Below are positions 24,428-31,869 of a stretch of 64,000 bases of DNA, piece by piece. Numbering within the stretch: position 1 is the first letter of the stretch; the number at the start of each line of letters is the position of its first letter. The DNA is from Bacteroidota bacterium (GTDB taxonomy: Bacteria > Bacteroidota > Bacteroidia > Flavobacteriales > Weeksellaceae). The DNA lies in NCBI GenBank assembly GCA_018266955.1, contig JAFDZI010000002.1, forward strand, positions 95,078-159,077, read 5' to 3'. The notes under the pieces are model-generated. The model had not been told where the DNA came from, did no database searches, and worked only from the letters and a program-made list of their open reading frames with translations. Position numbers and translations under genes: made by a program.

Positions 24428-25421
24428 TTTCTGGAATTTTGAGTGGTACAGTCCATATTTTCTATTCTGTTTTTTGTTGTTAATTCCTCTTATCATCAAA
24501 GATTTGAGAAAGAAAAAACAAATAGGCATCTTGGTTCCTACAACGGCAAACATGTCGGTTGCTCAGCAATATAAAGGGATTCAGTTTTTATTAAAAATAT
24601 CCAAATATATTGTCCTTTCGGCACTTATAATTGCTATGGCAAGACCCAGAACTTTTTCTGTAAGCACCCAATCCGATGATACGAAAGGACTGGATATTAT
24701 ACTCACAGTAGATGTTTCGCTCTCTATGTTGGCGAAAGATTTGGACCCAGACCGATTAACGGCTCTAAAAAATATTGCGAAAAGATTTGTGGATAAAAGA
24801 ACAACCGACAGAATTGGTTTGGTTACCTATTCAGGTGAAGCGGTTCCGAAAGTGCCACTAACCACAGACCATCAGGTAGTTATAGACGAGTTAGAAAATT
24901 TGGATCCCTTCGAACTAGATCCCGGAACTGCCATAGGCGAAGGATTGGCCGTTGCAGTGAATCATTTGAAAAACGCCAAATCCAAATCAAAAGTAATCAT
25001 ACTGATGACCGACGGAGAAAATAATATTGAAAATGCAATACCCCCTCAAACCGCTGCCGAATTGGCCAAAAGCAATGGTATAAAAGTGTACACCATCGGA
25101 ATTGGCACCAATGGTTATGCCTTGTTCCCGACCAGCACCGATGTTTTTGGCGATATTGTTTTCACAGAACAAGAAGTAAGAATTAACGAACCTGCCTTAA
25201 AGGATATAGCACAAACCACTGGTGGTAAATACTTTAGAGCGACTTCCAATAAAAGTTTGGAAAATATTTATGACCAAATAAATCTTTTGGAGAAATCCGA
25301 TATTAAAGCAAGCCAGTCCTATCATTATCATGAGTATTTCCAATATTTCTTGTGGATAGCACTAGGCTTTTTGTTGTTGGATGGAATTTTGAGGTGGGTT
25401 ATTTTTAAATCGATACTATAA
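24420..25421 (+). CDS. batA: BatA: von Willebrand factor A membrane protein
   Basis: The 333 residues have two N-terminal helices, a periplasmic or cytoplasmic-facing VWA domain (about 90-290) with the MIDAS motif DIILTVDVSLSML and the T/D residues in VKVPLTTDHQ and IILMTDGENN, and a C-terminal helix (YFLWIALGFLLLDGILRW). BatA and BatB are paralogous integral membrane proteins linked to aerotolerance and envelope stress in Bacteroides. It overlaps the previous gene by 8 bp, and batB starts 3 bp after it. Confidence 0.93.
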   Translation: MFSFWNFEWYSPYFLFCFLLLIPLIIKDLRKKKQIGILVPTTANMSVAQQYKGIQFLLKISKYIVLSALIIAMARPRTFSVSTQSDDTKGLDIILTVDVSLSMLAKDLDPDRLTALKNIAKRFVDKRTTDRIGLVTYSGEAVPKVPLTTDHQVVIDELENLDPFELDPGTAIGEGLAVAVNHLKNAKSKSKVIILMTDGENNIENAIPPQTAAELAKSNGIKVYTIGIGTNGYALFPTSTDVFGDIVFTEQEVRINEPALKDIAQTTGGKYFRATSNKSLENIYDQINLLEKSDIKASQSYHYHEYFQYFLWIALGFLLLDGILRWVIFKSIL

Positions 25422-25424
25422 AAA

Positions 25425-26435
25425 ATGGATTGGACTATTGGAAATTATTGGGCATTGGCTTTTCTCCCTATCGTTTTGGGTATGGGATTATTAATTTCTC
25501 GTTTTATTCGTTGGCGAAATAGCAGAAAAGAAGAATTTGCAACACAACAATTTCGGGATTTTATTTTTCAAAAAACATCAGGACATCATCGATTAATTCC
25601 TCTTGTTTACCTATTGGGATTATTATTTTTAGTATTGGCATTGGCCGATGTTTTAAAAGGAAGTACAGAAACCAAAACAAAACAGAAGATGAACAATGTG
25701 ATTTTTCTTCTGGATGTATCCAACTCTATGAATGCTGAGGATGTAAATCCCAATAGATTGGAACAAGGTAAAAACATAATACTGAATGCTTTACATTATT
25801 TAAAAAATGATAGAGTAGGAGTCGTTGTTTTTGCCGGTGATGCTCAGTCGATAATGCCACTAACTTCGGATTTTTCTTCTGTAGATTCCTATATCGAAGC
25901 CATCAACACCGGAATTATTAAGAAACAAGGGACCGATTTCCTTTTGGCCATGCAAGAAGTGGTAAAGAAATTTAAAAACATACCTAAAGGCTCCAGGCAA
26001 GTCGTCTTTATTTCTGATGGTGAAGACAATGAAAATAATTTGAACAAAGCCATACAATTGGCCAAAGATGAAGGCATACACATCATCACCATTGGGGTAG
26101 GAACCAAAGAAGGAGCTCCCATTCCGGAATATATTATGGGACAACTTATGGGCTATAAAGAAGATTATACTCATGGAGAAACCATACTTTCCTCCTTGAA
26201 GGATGAAGATTTAAAAAAAATAGCCACAGAAACCCAAGGGGAATACATTGATGGAAATTCTATAAAACCTGCATTAGCCCAGATACAAACGAGCTTAAAA
26301 AAAGTGCAGTCCGAAACCACATCATGGGTAAGTTCGGAGAATGCGGAAAGATATTATCAATATTTCTTGGGAATATCATTATGCTGCTTTTTAATCATCT
26401 TCTTATTTAATCCTAAAAGCGATTTGAACCTATAA
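25425..26435 (+). CDS. batB: BatB: von Willebrand factor A membrane protein
   Basis: The 336-residue paralog of BatA has N-terminal helices, a VWA domain with VIFLLDVSNSMNAEDVNPNR (MIDAS DxSxS), SIMPLTSDFSSVD and VVFISDGEDNENN, and a C-terminal helix YQYFLGISLCCFLIIFLF. The same helix-VWA-helix layout and adjacency to batA support the call. It likely forms a membrane complex with BatA and the TPR protein encoded next. Confidence 0.93.
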   Translation: MDWTIGNYWALAFLPIVLGMGLLISRFIRWRNSRKEEFATQQFRDFIFQKTSGHHRLIPLVYLLGLLFLVLALADVLKGSTETKTKQKMNNVIFLLDVSNSMNAEDVNPNRLEQGKNIILNALHYLKNDRVGVVVFAGDAQSIMPLTSDFSSVDSYIEAINTGIIKKQGTDFLLAMQEVVKKFKNIPKGSRQVVFISDGEDNENNLNKAIQLAKDEGIHIITIGVGTKEGAPIPEYIMGQLMGYKEDYTHGETILSSLKDEDLKKIATETQGEYIDGNSIKPALAQIQTSLKKVQSETTSWVSSENAERYYQYFLGISLCCFLIIFLFNPKSDLNL

Positions 26436-26494
26436 TCCTTAGTTTTTAACCCAAATTTAACAATTAAGCCTCATGGTTTAACATTTAAAAAGAA

Positions 26495-26502
26495 TACTTT
26501 TG
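26495..26502 (+). promoter_or_regulatory. internal -7 box TACTTTTG before batC
   Basis: A perfect TAnnTTTG box lies in the 72-bp batB-batC gap, so batCD can be transcribed separately. It ends 5 bp before an in-frame ATG at 26508. Confidence 0.5.
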
Positions 26503-26552
26503 CAACGATGAAAAATAAGAATTCTTTTATCCCAGTTGATGAACGAATGCCT

Positions 26553-27305
26553 ATGAGAAAAAATTTACTTTCTTTTTTACTTTTCGTTTTCTTTTTTCTT
26601 GGCCATCCTCTATCGGCACAAGAAAATTATAATGCCCTAATCTATGAAGGGAATCAGGAATTTAAGGATAAAAATTTCGATAAAGCCTCATCTCAATATT
26701 TAGATGCTTTGAAGATTAACGAAAAAGATTTTACGGCACATTACAACTTGGGAAATGCGCTCTACAAAAAAAAGCAGTACTCCGAAGCACAAGCTGAATA
26801 TAAAAAAGCTGAATCTTTAGCCAAAAGCAATTCCGATAAAATGGCGGCTCTGTATAACCAAGGCAATGTAGCCATGCAACAAAAACAGCCCGAAGCAGCA
26901 ACAGAATTGTACAAAAAAGCATTGAAACTAGATCCTTATAACCAAACGGTAAGAAAAAATTATGAAATTGCCATGCTGAAAAATGAAGAACAGCAAAAGC
27001 AAAATAATTCTCAGGATTCTAAAGAACAAAATAGCAATAAACAAGACAACAAAGAAAAAAATAACGGCGAAGAAAAGCAAAGTAACAACCCAAACAAAAG
27101 CAGTGGTGGCAACCAAAAACAGCAACAGGGAAGTGGCAAAGGAGAAGAAAATGAGGAAAAGAAAAACGGCGAATCCAATGGAATGCCCAAAGACTTGCAA
27201 CAAGCCATCCTAGACCATGTAGGAGAAAGGGAGAAAAGAACAGTACAAAAAATACTGAACAAAAGAGCGTACTCCCAACCCGATAGTAACGAGAAAGACT
27301 GGTAA
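26553..27305 (+). CDS. batC: BatC: TPR-repeat protein
   Basis: I prefer the ATG at 26553 (MRKNLLSFLLFVFFFLGHPLSAQE), which gives a proper signal peptide. The frame also has ATGs at 26508 and 26547, and 26508 lies 5 bp from a -7 box. The mature protein has three TPR-like units (YNALIYEGNQEFKDKNFDKA, TAHYNLGNALYKKKQYSEA, AALYNQGNVAMQQKQPEAATELY). A long low-complexity Q/N/K/E tract and a final helix ending QAILDHVGEREKR follow. BatC is the periplasmic TPR component of the Bat system. It overlaps batD by 1 bp. Antisense ORFs over the Q/N tract are composition artefacts. Confidence 0.88.
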   Translation: MRKNLLSFLLFVFFFLGHPLSAQENYNALIYEGNQEFKDKNFDKASSQYLDALKINEKDFTAHYNLGNALYKKKQYSEAQAEYKKAESLAKSNSDKMAALYNQGNVAMQQKQPEAATELYKKALKLDPYNQTVRKNYEIAMLKNEEQQKQNNSQDSKEQNSNKQDNKEKNNGEEKQSNNPNKSSGGNQKQQQGSGKGEENEEKKNGESNGMPKDLQQAILDHVGEREKRTVQKILNKRAYSQPDSNEKDW

Positions 27306-29065
27306 TGAAGTGGAAACTCATCCATATTATTCTTTTAATTCTTTCCATACAATCGTATGGCCAAGTAACCATTGTGGGAATAACCGATGAAAAAGAATTC
27401 AAACAAAATAAAAAATTTGTCCTCACTTTTGTAGTTCAGATTAATGGTAGTGACTTGGTTCAGGAGAGTCCTATCAAGTTGCCAGATTTTTCAAAATTTG
27501 AAGAATTGGGATCAGCCTCAGAGCAGAACACTTTGGTGGACCAAAGAAATGGCACCGTCATCAATCAGATCGTGTATCAATATGTTCTCCAACCCAAGCA
27601 AACCGGTAAACTAAAAATTGGAAGTGCTTTGGTACAAGTGAACGGAAAAATGTATAAATCCGAATCTTTTGATATTTTTGTTAAAGAAGCCGATAAAAAA
27701 CTTAACAATACTTCATTATCCAAAATACAAGATCAAGTATTTCTTAATTTGGAAATAAAAGACAAAGAAGTTTTACAACACCAGCCTACAGAAGCGGTAC
27801 TAAGAGTCTATTGTAAGGATTATGATTTATTCAGGAAAATTTCTAAAATACATTTTCAAAACTCGGAATGGGTAGAAGTATTTCCTGTAAATCTTGAAGC
27901 ATCTGAAATAGAACCCTCGGTGGAATACCCCAATTGGCTGAGCCAGGTAATTGCCATCTACAGTCTTGTACCCAATACTGCTGGTAAAGTGGAGGTTCCG
28001 CAAGTAGTGGCTCAAGTAAAAAACAATGGTACGACAGAAAAAATATATTCCAACAAAGTACGATTACAGGTACTTTCTCTTCCGAAAGAAAGTCCCAAAA
28101 ATTATAAAGATGCCATAGGGAAATTTGAAGTTAGTCTTGCCAAAAATTCAAAAGAAAATTACCACGAAATAGGAAAGCCCATTGAGGTAAACCTAAAAAT
28201 AAGCGGCACTGGAAATCTCAATTATTTAATGGCTCCCGTGTTGTATCCATCCAAAAATTACACCTTTTACAAGCCTAAAATTAAAAAGACAATTCACCCA
28301 CAAAATGGTGAATTTCAAGGTGAAATAGTAGCACAATATATTGTTGTTCCGCAAAATACAGGAGAAATTACCATAAAAACCGACAATTTCTCATTTTACG
28401 ACGCCCATGAAAAAAAGTATGTAGATTTGGGGGTAAAAGAGTTGCCCATCAATGTTCTCACAGCCGAACAAATAGCCCAAAATCAATCCACTATAGAAAA
28501 AGTGAATACCTACACCAATACCGTTTTGGAAAAAGTGGAAAACCCTATTCTAAAAACTACTGACTTTAAGGTAAAGGAGAAATCCAAAATAGATTGGAAG
28601 GCTGTCTTGGGCAATTTGGCTTTGGTATTTGCCGTGTTGTACAGTTCTTTACTCTACAGTAAATACAGAAAGAATAGAAAAAGAAAAATGCAACTCAGTA
28701 AAGACAAAATAAAACCTTTAGGCTCCGTTGCCGAAACAGAAGCTGAAATAAGAAAGAAGAAAAAACTGGACATCGATGCCCATCTTCAATATTTTGAATT
28801 TTTAATTAATGAACAAAAATTTGATGACTTTTTTAAAGCCTATCAAGAATTCGAAACCGATTTCAGAAATTATTTTTCTATAAAATATAATAAAGATTTG
28901 GATGATTTTCTGAATGAGGATAATGCCAAACAGATTATGAAAAACTGGCAAACAGTACAAGAATCATTGGCTACCGAAAAATTCAATCCAAATAAATCGG
29001 CAGATAAGCTTAAGGAACTATGCCTGGCTATACAACATTTGTATCAACTGCTTGATGATTATTAA
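27305..29065 (+). CDS. batD: BatD: oxygen-tolerance membrane protein
   Basis: The 586-residue protein has a signal peptide (MKWKLIHIILLILSIQSYGQ) and repeated Ig-like beta domains (about 25-420) with the GTVINQIVYQYVLQPKQTGKLKIG segment typical of BatD. One helix (VLGNLALVFAVLYSSLLYSKYRK, about 445-465) and a cytoplasmic helical C-terminus complete it. It is the last gene of the moxR-DUF58-batABCD run and ends at a strong terminator. Function in the Bat system is thought to concern envelope integrity and oxygen tolerance; mechanism unknown. Confidence 0.92.
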   Translation: MKWKLIHIILLILSIQSYGQVTIVGITDEKEFKQNKKFVLTFVVQINGSDLVQESPIKLPDFSKFEELGSASEQNTLVDQRNGTVINQIVYQYVLQPKQTGKLKIGSALVQVNGKMYKSESFDIFVKEADKKLNNTSLSKIQDQVFLNLEIKDKEVLQHQPTEAVLRVYCKDYDLFRKISKIHFQNSEWVEVFPVNLEASEIEPSVEYPNWLSQVIAIYSLVPNTAGKVEVPQVVAQVKNNGTTEKIYSNKVRLQVLSLPKESPKNYKDAIGKFEVSLAKNSKENYHEIGKPIEVNLKISGTGNLNYLMAPVLYPSKNYTFYKPKIKKTIHPQNGEFQGEIVAQYIVVPQNTGEITIKTDNFSFYDAHEKKYVDLGVKELPINVLTAEQIAQNQSTIEKVNTYTNTVLEKVENPILKTTDFKVKEKSKIDWKAVLGNLALVFAVLYSSLLYSKYRKNRKRKMQLSKDKIKPLGSVAETEAEIRKKKKLDIDAHLQYFEFLINEQKFDDFFKAYQEFETDFRNYFSIKYNKDLDDFLNEDNAKQIMKNWQTVQESLATEKFNPNKSADKLKELCLAIQHLYQLLDDY

Positions 29066-29070
29066 AAAAA

Positions 29071-29107
29071 AATCCAAACACAATATGAAATGTTTGGATT
29101 TTTTTTT
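29071..29107. terminator. rho-independent terminator of the Bat operon
   Basis: AATCCAAACA (29071-29080) pairs perfectly with TGTTTGGATT (29091-29100), followed by a run of T. The convergent gene ends at 29119, so it may act bidirectionally. Confidence 0.9.
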
Positions 29108-29118
29108 TGAATAAATCA

Positions 29119-29583
29119 TTAAATTTTAAAAGGCAAAACTTTCTTCAATAACCAAATTGGACCAATTAATAAAAATTGTATATCTTTCAGAAAACTAGGT
29201 TTTTTCCCTTCAATTTTATGACCTACAAATTGAAAAATCCAAGTGATTACAAAAACGATTAAAAAAATCCAGCCAGCTTTTTCTTGAAATTCATGATGGA
29301 TAAAATAGACAAAATGTTCCATCAACAATAGGATAAAAAGAGAGATTGTGGCAATTTTCCAATTCAAACTATAATAATAGAGAAGCACCAAAGCCAAAGC
29401 TGCGATGCTGGCAATACTAATATAACCAAAATACTGAATCCATAAATGAGGTGCCGGAATGAGGGATATGAAACCCAAAATTGACCAAAATATAAGAGGA
29501 ACACAAAAATAATGTATCCATTGATTGATTTTGTTTCTATGGCTTTTACCATATTCGGAAAATAATAAATCTATTTTTCTCAT
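29119..29583 (-). CDS. Mpo1-like (DUF962) membrane protein
   Basis: The 154 residues begin MRKIDLLFSEYGKSHRNKINQWIHYFCVPLI, the DUF962 signature with conserved Y, H, N and H residues. About four helices follow, ending QFVGHKIEGKKPSFLKDIQFLLIGPIWLLKK. Yeast Mpo1 of this family is an iron-dependent dioxygenase in alpha-oxidation of 2-hydroxy fatty acids; the conserved His positions (H31, then EHFVYFIHHEFQEKAGW, then GHKIEGKKP) are all present. Activity in bacteria is inferred. It is a single gene convergent with batD. Confidence 0.88.
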   Translation of the reverse strand: MRKIDLLFSEYGKSHRNKINQWIHYFCVPLIFWSILGFISLIPAPHLWIQYFGYISIASIAALALVLLYYYSLNWKIATISLFILLLMEHFVYFIHHEFQEKAGWIFLIVFVITWIFQFVGHKIEGKKPSFLKDIQFLLIGPIWLLKKVLPFKI

Positions 29584-29790
29584 AACCTATAGTTTGTGAT
29601 TTCACAAAAATAGAAAAGAAATTTTAAGTATTACATATTTATTGTTTAAAAATGTTGTATATTTATTTTCATTAATAAAGTGACAAAACGATACAACATG
29701 TACTGAAAACACCGACTTTACGAGAGGTATAAAAATAAAAGTAAAGAGAGAGATGACGGGATTTGGTGATTGTCCAGCAAACTATTAAAA

Positions 29791-30573
29791 ATGATGATTA
29801 AATTATTTATAATATTTCCGTTAATGTTCTGTGCATTCTTCAATGCACAGAATCATTATATAGTTTACGATAAAATTATTGATGTTACTGGAGGATTTGA
29901 AAAAGTACAAGAGAAAAATATTCTGGTTTTTGACCAAGAAAGTTCTTTGTTTTTTAGCTATAATGGTAAATTTGATGAAATACAGGAATTTTTGAATAAT
30001 GATGTAAAAATAAGAAGCAGCAAAATCATTAAAAATGTTTTTAAAGAAAATGAATATCTAATTAAAGACAATTCCTTTACCCGTGAAATTTTATTTACAA
30101 TAGATCATTATCTGAATTATTATTGGAAAATCGCAAGTGATAAACCGATGAAAATCTTAGGTTTTAATTGTATAAAAGCAACAGGAGAAGCTAGAGGAAG
30201 AAAATATGAAGCATGGTTCACCAAAGAAATTCCTAGTAATGTAGGTCCATGGAAGTTTAATGGATTGCCGGGGACAGTATTAAAGGTAAGGGAAATGAAT
30301 AATTTAATAACCTATGAAGCCGTAAAAATAGTATTAAACAAACCATTCAAACAAGAAATTAGTTCTAAATTGTCATTTCAATTTCCTGAAAAAAAATCTG
30401 AGTTTCTTCAATATCAACAATACATCAATAAAGAAAATGACCACACAAGAAATATTCAAGAGAAAATAAGTTCCAACAGACCAATAGGCGTTAAAGTGTA
30501 TAGTATTTCAGGGATAAGAGAATTTGATCTCGAAAAATCCTTCGAATGGGAAAACCCAAAACCTAAAGAATAA
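29791..30573 (+). CDS. GLPGLI-family secreted protein (first copy)
   Basis: I take the ATG at 29791 (MMIKLFIIFPLMFCAFFNAQN, signal cleaved after AQ); the longer frame uses a TTG start. Of about 260 residues, the family core is KILGFNCIKATGEARGRKYEAWFTKEIP followed by GPWKFNGLPGTVLKV, where the name-giving GLPGLI reads GLPGTV. The C-terminus is REFDLEKSFEWENPKPKE. GLPGLI proteins are periplasmic or surface proteins of Bacteroidota with no established function. A paralog lies at 31096, with a similar C-terminus (LEKSFEWE), so the two probably arose by duplication. Confidence 0.88.
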   Translation: MMIKLFIIFPLMFCAFFNAQNHYIVYDKIIDVTGGFEKVQEKNILVFDQESSLFFSYNGKFDEIQEFLNNDVKIRSSKIIKNVFKENEYLIKDNSFTREILFTIDHYLNYYWKIASDKPMKILGFNCIKATGEARGRKYEAWFTKEIPSNVGPWKFNGLPGTVLKVREMNNLITYEAVKIVLNKPFKQEISSKLSFQFPEKKSEFLQYQQYINKENDHTRNIQEKISSNRPIGVKVYSISGIREFDLEKSFEWENPKPKE

Positions 30574-30758
30574 AAATTATTATATTCGCAAGAGATTTGC
30601 TGTTTTATAATACTAATCTCTTGAATGATTTTATTTTTAAAAATTATTTTTAAAATATTTAGTAAAAAACTTGCACAATTGTTTTTTTTGCTTTGTCTCG
30701 TTATTCGATTGCGCAAAGAATGAACAAAAAAAAATTAAACATTTTAAAATCTAAAACA

Positions 30759-31091
30759 ATGAAAAAATTAATTTTAGGACTGTGCTTTACAGTCGGTGCA
30801 AGTGCAAGTGTTTTTGCAGGGAATGGAATGGTAAAAAATGTAAACTTGAAAACTACAGTGGAGTCAAAATTACTAGCTGATTGTTTGATAGCACATGATA
30901 CATGGATTTATAATGCATGTGGAGAAAGAGTTGATATAGTTCATGGACCAAGCTATATAAGTAATGATTGTGGTGGAAGCGCTGGAGGAATAATCATTAA
31001 AGTTAAGAAATTTTATGACTTAACTGATACAGATTGTTTTAATGATTTATTTGATGGAATTGGACTACCCATAAGTTATGATATAAATTAA
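30759..31091 (+). CDS. small secreted four-cysteine protein
   Basis: The ATG at 30759 gives MKKLILGLCFTVGASASVFAG, a Sec signal with cleavage after VFA; the longer frame adds 22 basic residues with no signal. The mature part is about 90 residues with four cysteines (ADC, NAC, NDC, TDC), enough for two disulfides, and a glycine-rich centre (NDCGGSAGGIII). It lies between two GLPGLI genes, 5 bp before the second, with an outer-membrane barrel gene at the end. I recognise no family. The location suggests a small extracellular or periplasmic partner or substrate of the neighbours. Confidence 0.7.
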   Translation: MKKLILGLCFTVGASASVFAGNGMVKNVNLKTTVESKLLADCLIAHDTWIYNACGERVDIVHGPSYISNDCGGSAGGIIIKVKKFYDLTDTDCFNDLFDGIGLPISYDIN

Positions 31092-31095
31092 AACA

Positions 31096-31869
31096 ATGAA
31101 AAAAGTAAACTTCATATTAATACTTCTGGTGATGATTTCAAATTGTTTTGGTCAACAAAACAGTCAAAACATTTCCGTACAGTATCATTTCTCTTTAATT
31201 ACAAAAAGTGGCACAAATGCACCAGAAACTTTTTTCCTAGTTCAAGACAAGGATGAAAAATACTGTTTAACCGTTAAACAAACAGTATTTAATGACGGCC
31301 TGATAATGCCTCAAAACTTAAACCGTTATGGATTTCTAATGAACTATCACAATAAAAACATTATTTCTGAAATTAAATTAAAAATTCCAAAACAGAAATT
31401 AATAACACTAGATACTATACCGGAAATGAAATGGAAAATAGTTAATAGTTTTCAAGAAATTTTAGGATATAGATGCCAAAAAGCAAATACAATATTCAGA
31501 GGAAGAGAATATGAAGTTTACTTCACCAAAGACATCCCCATAACAGAGGGACCATGGAAGTTTTCCGGATTGCCGGGTTTAATTTTAAAAGCCAAAACCA
31601 AAGATGACATTTTTAGTTTCGAAGCTGTTAAAATAAAATATAGTCAACAATCAATTATTTCAAATGAAATCAAAAAAGTTTTTCAAGATAATTATGACAA
31701 AAGTATTTCATATAAAAAATACATTGCATTAGAAAATAAGCATAATGATTCTTTGATTGAAAAAATTATGGCAAACACAAGTAACACAGAACCCAATGCA
31801 AAAGATTATGATGCAAGATATTACAATTTAGAAAAATCCTTCGAGTGGGAAGCAGAAAAGAAACCTTAA
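31096..31869 (+). CDS. GLPGLI-family secreted protein (second copy)
   Basis: The 257 residues have a signal peptide (MKKVNFILILLVMISNCFGQQ) and the core QEILGYRCQKANTIFRGREYEVYFTKDIP, followed by GPWKFSGLPGLILKAKTKDD with a perfect GLPGLI motif. It ends NLEKSFEWEAEKKP. It starts 5 bp after the four-Cys gene and its TAA shares one base with the ATG of the barrel gene (TAATG), so all three are probably translated together. Confidence 0.92.
   Translation: MKKVNFILILLVMISNCFGQQNSQNISVQYHFSLITKSGTNAPETFFLVQDKDEKYCLTVKQTVFNDGLIMPQNLNRYGFLMNYHNKNIISEIKLKIPKQKLITLDTIPEMKWKIVNSFQEILGYRCQKANTIFRGREYEVYFTKDIPITEGPWKFSGLPGLILKAKTKDDIFSFEAVKIKYSQQSIISNEIKKVFQDNYDKSISYKKYIALENKHNDSLIEKIMANTSNTEPNAKDYDARYYNLEKSFEWEAEKKP

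Noticed and set aside
26928..27426. Several minus- and plus-strand frames over batC
   Set aside because: They mirror the Q/N/K/E-rich low-complexity tract of batC and give leucine/phenylalanine-rich or lysine-rich nonsense.
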